Numbered from the stretch's first letter, positions 9,889 to 22,249 are shown. The stretch is 64,000 nucleotides of DNA from Camellia lanceoleosa (GCA_025200525.1 JANUSC010000051.1:806001-870000); one strand, 5' to 3'. Translations and numbers: made by a program. Notes: generated by a model from the letters alone, not told the origin.

Positions 9889-12218
9889 GTTATACAGATC
9901 CCGGTTTTCCCCGTCATTTACTATATTCCAAACTCGAGTTCTGTGGTTGTATGTTGTTGTCTATATCTCTTTTCTATCCTTAAATTCCTTGTATTTGAGT
10001 TTTGGGATGTGTTGGGCAGCTTTGAAACAGGTTTGTGGTGAATTGAAACAAATGGTTGCTGCCCAGAATTTGACTTCTTTGCTCGAGCAAGGCTTTTTGC
10101 GCTCAAGCGAGGCCTGGGTATTTGCTTCTTCGCTCGATCGAGAGTTCTTACGCTCGAGCGAGTATTGTGGGTCTTCAGGTTTTCTTTTTAGACGCAGTTT
10201 CCGCTCAAGCGAGCTGTCTTATGCTCGAGCGAGCTTTGTGTCTTGTGTCTCTTCACTCGAGCGAGCAGTCTTGCGCTCGAGCATGCATCTGCGTCTCTTT
10301 TAGACCTGAAGGTTGCTATTCTTTGCTCGAGCGAGCTTTCTTGCGCTCGAGCGAGCGAGGCCTATGTTTTGTGTTTATTCGCTCAAGCAAAAAGTCTTGC
10401 GCTCGAGCGTGCTTCTGGGTTGCAGACCTAAAGCTTCGCATTGTTCGCTCGAGCGACGTTTCTTGTGCTCGAGCGAGGTTCTTTTGTATCTGGTCGCTCG
10501 AGCGACCACTTCTTCGCTAGAGCGAGCCTCGAATATATCAGTTAGCAGCAGCGTGATTTACATTACTTTTTCATCATCTTTTTCATCCAAACCCTAACCC
10601 GGCTGTCTCTCTCTCTAAAGAACCACCTTCTCTCTATGGAAGCTCTTGATCTAGAGTGTCTCAATCCTACTGCCTTTGTTAAAAAGGTAGAGTTTCGTGT
10701 GGGCTATCATTCAATCCGAAAAAGTTGGACTTTGCAGCATCTTGAATTTTTCTCCTCATCTCCTTTGAGCCTTTCCATTTAAGATAGGGATAATCTACTC
10801 CTTTTTATGAGTTTTAACATAAATGTTGGGCATTTGTATAAATGTAGAGGTTTTAGAAGTTTTGAAAAGTTAGGGTTTGATTTGAAATCATAAAAAACGG
10901 GTTTCTTGGTTTTGGACTCTATTGTGAATGTGAGGTTTTGAAATGGGGTTATGGGTGTAAAATTGATGAAATTGAGCCTTAGACGTGTTATTTGTGAAAG
11001 AAGGGAAAATGCCCTAATTAGGATGAAATGAACTATTTGTCAAAATGATGAAATTAATTATGGGCAAACATAATTGAGTTGGAAATGATGAAATTGGGGA
11101 AAAATGTAATTAATTGGGGCAGTTGGATTGAAAATCACTTACCTATGGAAAATGTGTTAATTTATCTATTTGATAAATTTAATTATATGTTTAGAAATAA
11201 CTGTTTTGGGCTATCGGTGGAGGATAACTATGATTGTTGTAGAACTACATGATGATTAGGTAAACTAAAACTAATCAATTGAATTATGTCATTGAATATG
11301 ACGGTTGGATTAACACATTGAATATGTGCTTTAATTGATCATTGTATATGATAAAGTGTTTAAATGCATTGCATATGTATTTTGTTGGGAAGGAGAAAGG
11401 GGATGTACTCCATGGTTTAGGAGAAGATAGGGGATGTACTCCACGATTTGGGAGGAGATAGCAGATGGACTCCATTGATAACTAAGTTGGCCGGAGTGTC
11501 CAGGGTGAAAGTCCCAAAATCTTAAATTATTTTGAATGACGTTGATGATTGAAGTATTGATGATATGAGTTGTAATCTCATTTTAAATTGTTGATAATTG
11601 AAGTATGGATGATATGAGTTGTAGTCTTATTTTGAATTATTGATGAATTGAAGTGTTGTTTTTATGAGTTGTAGTCTCATTAGAATTATTTGGATGGAAG
11701 AACGATGTCAAAGAAAGTGAATTGGAAATAGAAATGAAACCGAGTTGAAAGATGAACATCAATGTTGATGGGTTATAGAAATCGTGTAAATCGATGTACA
11801 TGTGTTGAACATTTATCAGATGCTAATGTTTTAGTTATATCTCATATTTGGTTTAGCATATCTCTACAGGGCTTTGGCTCACCCTATATAGGACATCATT
11901 TTCAAGTACAGGAGACATGCCACCTTCAAGGACCTAGCTTGGGTGATTTAGAGGCAACAAGCTTCTTTTGTTGATATTTCTTTTGTGTTACATGTTTTTA
12001 TTTCCAAGCCGAGGGCTTTAATTGTAAAGGGCTTTGAACATTTTTTGTTATAACCAACTATTGACTTGGAAAGTTGTAAGCCCGTAGGGTATTTACTTTT
12101 GTTGTCAACATGTAACACCTTTTGTAGAAAACACTCTGATGAATGAATATATTTTATTTTCTCGTGTCCATGGTTATTATGAATGATTGATTTATGCATT
12201 TATTTTGAGGGCATTACA
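9889..12218 (+). mobile_element. Family-B 3' LTR, plus orientation
   Basis: The LTR starts GTTATACAGATCCC right after a polypurine tract and ends GAGGGCATTACA. Related copies are at 12404-14935 (minus), 19373-21678 (minus, solo), 25956 onward (plus, truncated) and 46498-48066 (plus, internally deleted). Shared landmarks are GGATGTGTTGGGCAG, clusters of CGCTCGAGCG, an ATATATCAGTT TATA region, CACCCTATATAGG and AACTTGGAAAG-TTGTAAGCCCG near the 3' end. I see no coding sequence. Confidence 0.85.
10080..10545 (+). promoter_or_regulatory. CGCTCGAGCG palindrome cluster upstream of a TATA-like box (LTR-B)
   Basis: More than a dozen full or one-mismatch copies of CGCTCGAGCG lie between 10080 and 10525, often paired with TTCTT(G/A)CGCTCGAGCG. 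They stop just before GAATATATCAGTT (10529-10541), the likely TATA box, and a CT-rich leader follows (10597-10635). Most variant copies (CGCTCAAGCG, CGCTAGAGCG, TGCTCGAGCG) differ by a single change. Confidence 0.6.
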
Positions 12219-12403
12219 AAAATGCTCTGTTGCGAACTGATATACGCAGTCCTCGCTCGAGCGAAGGAGTCATCACTTGAGTGACCAAAAACAACATGTG
12301 ACCTCGCTAGAGCGCAAGAAGTGTCGCTCGAGGACAAAATGCAAAGCTTCAAGTTTACCACAGACGCACATGCACGCTCGAGCACAAGAAGTCTCACTCG
12401 AGC
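12219..12403 (-). mobile_element. Short family-B LTR fragment, minus orientation
   Basis: This contains CGCTCGAGCG-type motifs and, on the minus strand, TATATCAGTTCGCAAC, matching the promoter region of LTR-B. It is caught between the 3' ends of two LTR-Bs in opposite orientation. It looks like the remnant of a third copy left by nested insertion or recombination. Confidence 0.6.
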
Positions 12404-12987
12404 TATAACGCCCTCAAAATTTAGTACATAACCAATCATCCACGATATCCATAGACAAAGGAGAAATAAACATATAGTCACTTATCAGAGTATTCATTAC
12501 AAAAGTATTACATGTTGACGACAAAAGTAAATGCCCTACGGGTTTACAACTTTCCAAGTTAACACTTGGTTACAATGAAAGAGAGTTCTAACTCTCAACA
12601 TATTAAGCCCTTGGCTTGAAGTACATGTAATACAAAAAGGTAACTACAAAAATAAGCCTTCAGTTTCTAAAACCTCATAAGCTACATCCTTGGTGGCAGC
12701 ATATCACCTGTACCTGAAAATGATGTCCTATATAGGGTGAGCCAAAGCCTAGTAAAGATATGCTAAACATAATATGAGATATAACTAAAAATGTTCGTAG
12801 ACATGATTCATTATTTCCGTAGCATCTGATAAAGGTTCGTAAATATTAGCATCTCAACTCACTTCCATTTAGTTATCCAAATCAGTTCGTAGACATGATT
12901 CATTATTTGTTCAAACAATTCAAAATGAGGCTACACTCATACAACTCATTGGTTCCCAATTATCCCAAAACACATATGAACACTTCA

Positions 12988-13165
12988 AACTGCCATGTCA
13001 CGGAAATTTCGTCCGCAGGATCGGCACCCATATATATATTTATTTTTAAACTGCCATTTTACGGAAATTTCGTCCTCGGGATCGGCACCCATGTATATAT
13101 TTAAAACTGTCATTTTATGGAAATTTCGTCCGCGGGATCGGCACCCATGTATATATTTTTCTTTC
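12988..13165. repeat. Triplicate of about 57-60 bp in LTR-B
   Basis: The word GGAAATTTCGTCC, followed by GATCGGCACCCAT and TATATAT, occurs three times, near 13001, 13061 and 13119. Confidence 0.85.
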
Positions 13166-14084
13166 GGGTCTTTCACCCAGGACACTCCGACCAACTTGCT
13201 TTCAGCAGAATCCATCTCCTTTCTCCTCCCAAACAAATATGCATATGCAATGTATTTAAACACTTATCATATACAATGATCAACTTAAAGCACATATACA
13301 ATATGTTAATCCAACCGTCATATTCACTGACATATTTCAATTGATTAGTTTTAATTTACCTAATCATCATGCAGTTCTACAACAATCATGACTATCCTCC
13401 ACCGATAGTCCAATGTAGTTATTTCTAAACGGATAATAAATTCATCAACAGATAAATTATCAACATTTACATAGGTGAGGGGTTAATCAATCCAACTACA
13501 CCATTCAACCTCATAATTTCCCAATTTCATTATTTCCAAACCAATTTCATATTCCCATAATTAATTTCATTAATTACACAAATGACTCAATTAAATCCAA
13601 CTAAGGCATTTTCTCCATTTTCTCAACATTGACCCAAAGGTTCAAATACCATCAATAAACATCAATAACTTCATTTTAAGACCCATATACACATATATAA
13701 TTCAAAAGGAACAAAACCCCTCGTTATACATTTCAAGTTTTGAAACCCTAACACCCAAAATTTCCCAACTTCAACATTAAATCAAAAAGACTTCATGTTT
13801 ATGTCAAAGCCCATAGATATGAGTAGTTATCCCTACCTCAAAAGAAAAGACTCAAAGGACATGAAGGTGAAATCCCAAAATGCTCCAAACACCAACTTTT
13901 TCGGATCAAAACGAAGAACACGCCGAGCTCCACACTTTATAGAAAGGAACTAGGGTAGAAGATCTCTAGAACTAGATGTATTGGTAGAGAGAAGATGTAG
14001 CCTAGAGAGAGAAGCTCTCAAATGAGGGTTTTGGAAAGTCAGAGAGAGAGAGAGCTGAAAAAGTGATCCAAAATGGCTTCACTT

Positions 14085-14750
14085 CGGACTGAAATATATA
14101 CAGTCCGCTTCAGCGTGGAACGCCCCGCTCGAGCGTCAGACACAGACTCCCGCTCAAGCGTCGAATGCACACTTCTAGAAGTTTTGCAGACGAAGGTCCT
14201 GCCGGCGTGAAAGTGGGCGCCGGCGTCCGATGACTCGCAGGAAAAATCTTGAAAATTTGAATAATCTCGCTCGAGCGTCAGACTGCCCGCTCGAGCGGAG
14301 GAGCAAATGCAAAAGGGCCCGCTCGAGTGTAAAAAGCCCCGCTCGAGCGGAGAGGCCAAAAATCTGGGCAGAAGCTATTTGTTTCAAAACACAACCAACT
14401 TGTTTCAAACTTGCCCAACACATCCCAAAACTCGAATACAAAGAATTAAAGGACGGAAATGCGATACAGACAACAACAATCATCCATGGAATCGAGTCCA
14501 GAATACAATAAACAACGGAGGGGAAAACCAAGATCGCTATAACCTCGAGCACAGAAGCAATTTCACTAGACTCGCTCGAGCGCAAGAAGCTTCGCTCAAG
14601 CAAAGAACTTCCTCTTCCCAGAAAAATTGCGTCTAAAAGAGAAACCTGAAGACCCTCAAACCTCGCTCGAGTGCAAGAAACCTCGCTCAAGCAAAAAGCA
14701 AATTACACAAGGCTCGCTCGAGCACAAGAAGCCTCCCTCAAGCAAAGAGG
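14085..14750 (-). promoter_or_regulatory. CGCTCGAGCG cluster and TATA of minus-strand LTR-B
   Basis: Palindrome copies run from about 14125 to 14735 (for example CCGCTCGAGCG at 14289 and 14340). On the minus strand they end just upstream of GACTGTATATATTTC (about 14103-14089). The layout matches the plus-strand copy at 10080-10545. Confidence 0.55.
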
Positions 14751-14935
14751 CCAAAATCTAGGCAACAACAATCTAAACCAATCAACAACCAACATGTTCC
14801 AAACACGCCCAAAAAGTTCCAAAACTCAAATACAAAGAGTCAAAGGGAAAAAACAAGACATGGAGACTATATTCAACCATGAAACCCAAGTCCGGGACAC
14901 AATGAAGGTCGGGGCAAAACCAGGATCGCTATACA

Positions 14936-16110
14936 TCTTAGCGGTAAGAGTATTATCTTACCGGTAAGAAAATGTTCAAATGCCGATTACGCCTCTTCCG
15001 CATATATAAATATCTCTTAAATTTTCTATTTTTTTCGTCTCTTAAATTTTCTATTTTTTTCTTATGATTATCAAATTAAAACTGAATCTTTGTTTATTTT
15101 TTGGTGTTTAGTGAATTTTTTAAATATTTTCTTCATAAAAATTATATTTTTTATGTATATTTATATTAGGTGTGGCAAAAAATTTCAAAAAACTTGCTCA
15201 AAATATGAAAAAAAATATATAGAAAAAACTCAAAAATACGGAAAGGAAAAAAATAAAAAATTTTAAAAAGTGTTTTTAGACTACCAAAATAAAACAAGAT
15301 TGTTATATTGCATGTGACGTGATAAAAACCTCAGGACACTTATCTTGGTGGTAAGATTCATATCTTAGCAGTAAGAGCATTATCTTACCGGTAAGAAAAT
15401 GTTCAAATACCAATTACGCCCCTTCCGCATATATAAATATCTCTTAAATTTTCTATTTTTTTCGTCTCTTAAATTTTCTATTTTTTTCATATGATTATCA
15501 AGTTAAAACTGAATCTTTGTTTATTTTTTGGTGTTTAGTGAATTTTTTAAATATTTTCTTCATAAAAATTATATTTTTTATGTATATTTATATTAGGTGT
15601 GGCACAAAATTTCAAAAAACTTGCTCAAAATATTTTAAAATGTAGAAAAAATTCAAAAATGCAGAAAAGAAAAATAAAATTTTTTAAAAGTTATTTTTAA
15701 ACGACTAAAATTAAACAAGGTTATTATATTGTACATGATGGGATAAAAACCTCCGGGCACTTATCTTAGCGGTAAGATTAATATCTTAGCGGTAAGAGTA
15801 TTATCTTACCGGTAAGAATATGTCTCCTATACACCCCTTCCGCATTTATAAACAATTTTTTCCCTCTCTTATATTTTCTATTTTTTTTTCTAAAGATTAT
15901 CAAATTAAAACTGAATCTTTTTATTTTTTTAGTGTTTTGTGAATTTTTTAAATATTTTTTTTATAAAAATTATAATTTTTATGTATATTCATAGTAGGTG
16001 TGGCCAAAAATTCAAAAACATGCTAAAAATATCCCCAAAAAAAATAACAAAAATTAAAAAATATGGAAAATTAATAAAAAAAAAATTATAAAAAGAGGGA
16101 ATTTCGGTAA
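14936..16110. repeat. Three tandem copies of an about 420-bp AT-rich repeat with a palindromic head
   Basis: Each unit opens TATCTTAGCGGTAAGA, then TATCTTACCGGTAAGA (containing the palindrome TCTTACCGGTAAGA), then TTACGCC-CTTCCGC and long A/T runs. Unit heads lie near 14936, 15360 and 15780. A much decayed fourth unit without the head may occupy 17040-17440, where GTGAATTTTTTAA, TTTTTATGTATATTTAT and TTAGGTGTG recur. Confidence 0.85.
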
Positions 16111-17717
16111 ACGGGGAAGTAACAGTAAGGGATTAATACAAAGGTGTGTTATATTATATCTTCAGTCATAATAATATATTTTACATATATTTTGAGTTAT
16201 CATAATTTATTTTACACAATTTGTGTATATAAATTATATTAATATTTCAATTACGTTTGTTATTTTTTGAACTCTATTTGCTTAAATTGAAATCCATGGA
16301 TGTGTTTGTTTAAATTTTAAAAATTATTTGACAATGATTTTATAAACAATTATTTTCTGTAAATACCACCATGAGAGTCTGAAGCATTTGGAGACTTAAA
16401 TAAACCATTGGCTTCTGATTGGTCACCTTGTAGCCCTCTGTCTGTCATAAATTTATTGATTTCTGTTCTAACTGTCACTCCAATGATCTCTGTTTTGTTT
16501 TGTTCTGTTCTGTAGCATAGTTATGATTATTTATTTACATAATTTACGTCTTTCAGTTTCTGCCACTTAAATAATTTGTTTATTCAAATTAAATTAAGTT
16601 AATGTTTTAGCTTAAATAACTATTCATGAATACTTTTTGTCCCCTATACTCTTGGCATAATATTTCTCACTTTGCTGTGTACTTATAATTGTTACCCTTT
16701 TTAAGTGATGAGATGTAAAAAAAAAAACTCAGAACCTCGTATAGTAGAACCCGCACAGAATTTGATGCCAACCTGTTATATTTTGTTTTTCTTTTCGTTT
16801 TCTTTCTTTCTTTTCCTAAAATTTTGTCAGTGCATAAAATAATAAAAGCCCTATGGATGCATTTTCAATCATTAACGAAGAAAATTTTATGTTTAATTAT
16901 TTTCTTACTTTCATTCTATCTCCGCCTACGCCATTGAATTTGTTAAGATTAAAATTAATTAATAAGTTGCGATTCGAGCCCTAAATCTCTAGGGTTAGGT
17001 TGTGATAGTTTTAGTCTCTTAGATTAAGTTTTTTGAAAATTGATTTTTTTTTTCATGTTTTTTTGTTTTTAGCGAATATTTTTTAAATGTTAACCATTTT
17101 TTAAACTTTTTTAGATACACCTTAATTAAATATAACTAAAAATTAAAATATTTGTGTTAAAATATTTTTAAAAATTAATAAATATACAAAAATATGAAAA
17201 ATATACTCTTTTTTTGTATATTTTTAATATTTAGTGAATTTTTTAAGAAAAATTCATAAAAATTATACTTTTTATGTATATTTATGTTAGGTGTGTCTAA
17301 AATTTAAAAAAAAAAATTCCTTGAAATATGAAAAAAAAAAATTAAAAAATTAAAAAATACAAAAAATAATAAAGTAAAATTTTTTGAAAAAATATTTTTA
17401 GACAACCAAAACCAAATAAGGTTATTATATTTTTGTCATGAAAGAGAGCTGATAATATATATTTAAAATTGAAAAAAAAAATTAAGAAGTAGAAAATGAA
17501 AACTTATCTGGACTCATTGAACTGTGTAATAACTAGAATTAAAAATAAAAATTTTTTACTCGAGCTCATGACTTGGAAATAGTTTAAAATTATTAAAACC
17601 AATATTCAGAGTAAGACTTTACCGATACATATTTGTGTTTTATATAGTTATTTTTTTGTCAATATTTTACTCAGCTGTTGTTTGCCGAAATTAGATAGAA
17701 TATTTATATGACATAAT
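16111..17717. other. AT-rich intergenic DNA, no gene seen
   Basis: Homopolymer-rich DNA without a coding frame of interest, apart from the possible decayed 420-bp repeat unit at 17040-17440. Confidence 0.6.
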
Positions 17718-17722
17718 ATAAG

Positions 17723-18406
17723 CTCTGTTTGGTTCCATTCTTAAATCATGATTTCATCTTCATATTCTAACTCTTTGTTTGATTATAATCTTCAAAATGT
17801 AATTCCAAATCACATTTAAAAACACTTTTGAAAACATATTTGATAAACCAAAAAGTCTTTGAATTTTTTAGTCTATCCGGTCGTCCGTCCGAAGATCCTC
17901 CCAGACACCCGATTGGTCAACCGCAACAGTGTTTTTTTCTTTTTTTTATTGTAATTGCCACCTATTATTTGGGGAAAAAAATATATATTTGTTTTTGATA
18001 TTTTTTTAAATATAGAATTTATTTTTTTAAACAAAACAATTAATAAAAATTTCCAACCAAAATAGAATCAAAACTAATTTTAAAACACTAATTGAATTTT
18101 TTTTAACAAAAGATAATATATATATTTTAAATAAAAAAATATTTTTGAATATTTTTTATTTTTTAAATAATTTTTTTATTAATAATTATTTTTTAAAATT
18201 GAATTTTAAAGCTTTTGAATTAAATTTTAAAAATTCTTTTTAAAACTCATAACCAAACAATTTTCTTATTTCACAAACTCATTTCAAAAATTCAAAACTC
18301 ATTCTCAAATAAATTTTTCCTTTTCAAATCATGATTCAATAATTTACAAATTTAAAATATAATTTCATTCTCAAATCATGATTCTAAAACTAAACCAAAC
18401 GCAACC
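17723..18406. mobile_element. MITE-like non-autonomous element, copy 1
   Basis: The termini are imperfect inverted repeats: CTGTTTGGTTCC with AAATCATGATT on the left, and the reverse of AATCATGATTCTAAAACTAA and CCAAACGCAACC on the right. ATAAG flanks both sides as a possible 5-bp TSD. The centre shares ATTGCCACCTATTATTTG with copy 2. It has no coding capacity. I could not assign a superfamily. Confidence 0.55.
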
Positions 18407-19367
18407 ATAAGTTTTTAGTTGTTTATAACTTGTTAATGCTTTCCTCTGCTGTTGTTTCTTTAGGGTTCATTTGCTCAGATGCATGTGCACAAATGTAACA
18501 TCCTTCACAAATCTGCATTAAAAAATGTAACGTCCTTCACAGACCTTCATTTTAAAAAATAATTTAAATTTTCAGATAGTTACAAGTTATTTTTTTTTAC
18601 TCCATGAGAAGCAGCTACATTATACTTCATGGTGTCATCGCTGCAAATCTTTCCCCTTCACATTTAGAAGTGTTTCTACTGCATAGTCCATCTCAACCTT
18701 AACCTTTCAACTTATAAATGCGAAAATAAAGGAGACAATAAAAGAAACGAAAATTTTCAATTTCTCCTGACATGATTTTTGCTCGAGTCACATACAATTC
18801 CAATTTCAATATCAACCACCGTAAAATAATTTTTCCAATAAAATGTTTTTGCATAAAAAAAATTCTTTTTATTTTCATTGTTTGCTTGACACCGTAAAAT
18901 ATTTTTCAGAAAAAATCCATATACTTTAAAAATGCCATTCCATTGATTTTAGAACAATAAAATCACGTGAAAATTAGTATAATAGCTAAAAATAAACCAA
19001 ACCAGTGTGTAGAAAAGAAAATCAATCACTTGACCATAGAACTAGACAATTGAGAAGTTACACCTGCAATCAAAATAAATTAGTCCAACATAAACAAAGT
19101 GTGTTCATTCTATTAATTACATAATTAATCAAAATATCACCTTTTGGATTAAACCACAAAAAAACCACGACCTTTTGATACCCCTCCCCCCACCCCCATT
19201 CTCACAAATAAAAAATTAAATTAAATTAAAAAAAAACAACAACAACCTTAACCACAAAAAATAACCACCAACACAACACCACCATGACCACCTCCACCAT
19301 CGGCCTCTAGCTCTCAACTGCAAGCCCTCCAATCCTGGGACAAACCATTCCAGGCCAGCGGGAGAAA
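18407..19367. other. AT-rich intergenic DNA, no gene seen
   Basis: This holds scattered A/T runs and an AAC/ACC-rich stretch at 19230-19300. No feature can be supported. Confidence 0.5.
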
Positions 19368-19372
19368 GGGGG

Positions 19373-21678
19373 TGTAACGCCCTCAAAATAATAACATTAA
19401 ACCCATCAATTTAGACATGCATTGATATAAGAGACAAACACCATTCTATTCATCAGAGTAATTCTTTACAAAAGTATTACATGTTAACAATAAAAAAAAA
19501 TGCATTGCGGGCTTACAGCTTTCCAAGTTAACACTTGGTTACAAAGAGGAGAGTACTAACTCAAATACACATTAAGCCATTGGCTTGAAATTACATGTAA
19601 TACAACAAATGATAACACAACCACAAACGTCTGCCTACCTCTCGCCTCCCAAGCTATGTCCTTGGAGGTAGCATGTTTCCTGTACCTGAAAATGGTGTTC
19701 CATATAGGGTGAGCCACAGCCCAGTAGAAATACACTAAACCAACTATAAACAATGATTAAAAGATTAGCAGTTGATAGATGGTCAACACTTGTACATTCG
19801 TTTACATCACATTACTGTTCCATGACATTCATGTCCATGTTACAATTCACTTTCCATTTCTTGTTCAACTTAGAGTTTGAAAACAAGGCTTAGTGCCCTG
19901 GCCAAATCATTTGATGAGATCATAATTCATCACTAAAACGCTTTCGAAATTTATGATGGATATACATGTTGGTGTCGTGTCTAAGTCAAACAAAACATTT
20001 CCATATTTATCAAACGATATACATTTTAGTGCTATATCAAATCAAACAAACAATTACATACTTCACGTATGATAATGATATACATTTTAGTGCTATATCA
20101 AATCAAAACAAACACTTCCATAAGTCTTAAATAATACACATTGTAGTGCTGTATTAATGAAACAAAAACACTTCTAATTCGCAGCCTGATACACATTGTA
20201 ATGCTGTATCACTGTCACACAAAATTCAGTTTAGAGGTCCAGCCCCGTTCTTCCAATAAACTGTGGAGTACAACCCCGTTCTCCTCCCACACAATACAAT
20301 GTATATAAACAATTATCATATACAAATTTAATCTATCAATACAAGATTTTGATGTATTAAACCAATTGCCATGTTCAGTAGCATACTTAATAGATTAGTT
20401 TTAGTTTGCCTAATCTTCATGCATTGTCTACAACAATCAAGGCTATCCTCCACCGATAGCCCAAGCAGTTATTTCTAAACAGGAAATAAATGCATTAAAT
20501 GGATATAACATCAACATTTTACAAACGTGAGCGATAAACGAATCCAACTACACCCTTTAATCCCGTACATTTCCAATTTCAACATTCTCAATCAAAACTT
20601 CTTTTCTCTAAATTAATTACACAAATTAATTCATCTATGTAATTAAGGCTTTACCCATAATCTACATAACAACCCTAAGGTTCCACTTTTCTTCACTAAA
20701 TCTACACTAATCTCATTCCTTTATGCCAAACATGCATCTAGGTTCATATATATGTAAAACCCCATCTTTTCTAAAATTGCACAAAGACCCAAACTTTCTT
20801 AAAATTACCCAACAACCCCCAACATATCAAAATGCTAAGATTCAAAGACAAAGCTCATAAAGAGGAGTAGGATATCCCTACCTCGAAGTTTGAGCTCAAA
20901 CGGAGATGAAGACCAAAGTCCAACGTGCTCCAAATCCCAACTTTTTCAGATTAAAACGAAGCCCTCGACGATCAGTACAACTTTCACAAAGGCCGAAGGA
21001 AAGGGAAGCACTCTAACTAGATCAAACCCTAGAGAGAATGAAGTTTCTAGAGAGAGAGGCTCTCAAAATATCGTTTTAGAAAGTAAGAGAGAGAGAGAGA
21101 GAGATTGTAAAGAAGTGATTCAAAAATGCCTTACAGCCAACTGATATACGACAGGTCTGCTCGAGCAGAAAACACAACGCTCGGGCGTCAAGCACAAAAA
21201 TCTGAGTCCGCTCGAGCGCAATAAGGCCCGCTCAAGCGACAAGGCACAAAAGTAAAACACATCCGCTAGAGCGTGAAAAACCAGTCCGCTCGAGCGCAAT
21301 TTTTCCCCTTCCAAAACTTACACCAAAAATGCACTGTCCGCTCGAGCGCCAACAAGCCCGCTCGAGCGCGACCCGCTCAAGCGCAATAAACCAGCTCAAG
21401 CGTAGAAATCACACCTACAGAAGTTTTGCAGGGCACAAAATACTAGGAGTGTGCAATCTCCGCTCGAGCGCCCTAAGACCCGCTCGAGCAGAACGACCAA
21501 AAACCCGGCAACAAGATTTTAGATCAAGGCTCAACCCACCTGCTCGAAACAAGCCCCACATCCTAAAACTCAAGAAATGGAATCAAAGGATGACAATAAG
21601 ATGGATACAACTACCAACTCCACAGAACCAAGGTCCGGAATACGACAAATACAGCAAGGGGATACCGGGATCACTATA
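19373..21678 (-). mobile_element. Solo LTR of family B with GGGGG target-site duplication
   Basis: In plus coordinates the element runs TGTAACGCCCTC to ATCACTATA (2306 bp), flanked by GGGGG at 19368-19372 and 21679-21683. No internal region is present, so it is a solo LTR produced by LTR-LTR recombination. It carries an about 55-60-bp tandem repeat (GATATACATTTTAGTGCTAT and variants, 19970-20220) and a CGCTCGAGCG cluster (21155-21490) upstream, on the minus strand, of a TATATCAGTT region near 21150-21140. The right end lacks the terminal TG present in the copy at 12404-14935. Confidence 0.9.
21140..21500 (-). promoter_or_regulatory. CGCTCGAGCG cluster of the solo LTR-B
   Basis: At least ten full or near copies, many as CCGCTCGAGCGC. 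The minus-strand TATA-like CGTATATCAGTT lies at its downstream edge (about 21149-21138). Confidence 0.55.
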
Positions 21679-21683
21679 GGGGG

Positions 21684-21881
21684 TTTAGAGAAATCACCTC
21701 CACCACCATCACCACCACCACCACCCCCACCCCCATCCCCACCTGAAGTAAAATCTAAGAAATCCACACAAAATTCGAGCTCTCCATTGCTCTCCTCAAA
21801 AAGGGAGGAATCGCTGGCAGAACCTGGTGTGGGTAAGGCCTCTAGATGAGACTGGTGTGGAGAGGAAGACAACTTTTTCAC
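21684..21881 (-). pseudogene. Glycine-rich reading frame of unknown function, cut by the solo LTR-B
   Basis: On the minus strand an ATG at 21881 opens MKKLSSSPHQSHLEAL, then a region with SNGELEFCVDFLDFTSGG and a Gly/Asp run. It enters the LTR through the GGGGG TSD. Taking the LTR and one TSD out, the frame would run on briefly into 19367-19310 and stop. The Gly run is the reverse of a CCACC/CCCCCA-rich stretch, so composition alone could explain the openness. A CT-rich tract and a second open frame with a hydrophobic segment (WVGWTIGLILGLIIGCLLGG, near 21960-21900) lie upstream. I do not recognise the family. Confidence 0.3.
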
Positions 21882-22249
21882 CTTTGCCTAATCCCTTTTT
21901 CTACCACCACCCAGCAGGCACCCTATTATTAAACCTAGTATTAATCCTATTGTCCAACCCACCCAAATGGCATCTGTGTCGCTCACTGTGGTGTGAAAAG
22001 AATAATTACAGAGAGAGAGAGAGAGAGCTTGCTGAACTTTTAATGCAAGAGAGAGAAAAGAAGAGTTTGAATACAGAGAGAGTTTGCAGAAGTTAATAGA
22101 CAGAGAAGAGATTGAATGCACCTGGTTCCCACATACACCTAGCGTTTCTACAAATGTGTAAAAACAGTCTGCCGGGTCAGAGTCACCAACCTACTACACT
22201 ACAGTCTACGCCATCTCTTCATAGACCATGAATACCGAGCTCACTGGGC

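Larger units (their letters stand above)
12404..14935 (-). mobile_element. Family-B LTR, minus orientation
   Basis: In plus coordinates it begins TATAACGCCCTC (reverse of the usual GAGGGCGTTACA end) and ends GGATCGCTATACA, so on the minus strand it opens TGTATAGCGATCC with a canonical TG. Flanks (CGAGC left, TCTTA right) do not form a TSD, so one end has been rearranged. It forms a large inverted pair with 9889-12218. Confidence 0.8.

Noticed and set aside
10080..10530. Regularly recurring palindromes resembling a CRISPR array
   Set aside because: The spacing is irregular, the spacers are related LTR sequence, and the DNA is eukaryotic.
9773..10597. Plus-strand frames rich in LERA, RSSE and ARAS words
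   Set aside because: These peptides come from translating CGCTCGAGCG clusters in LTR-B; the same happens in every copy.
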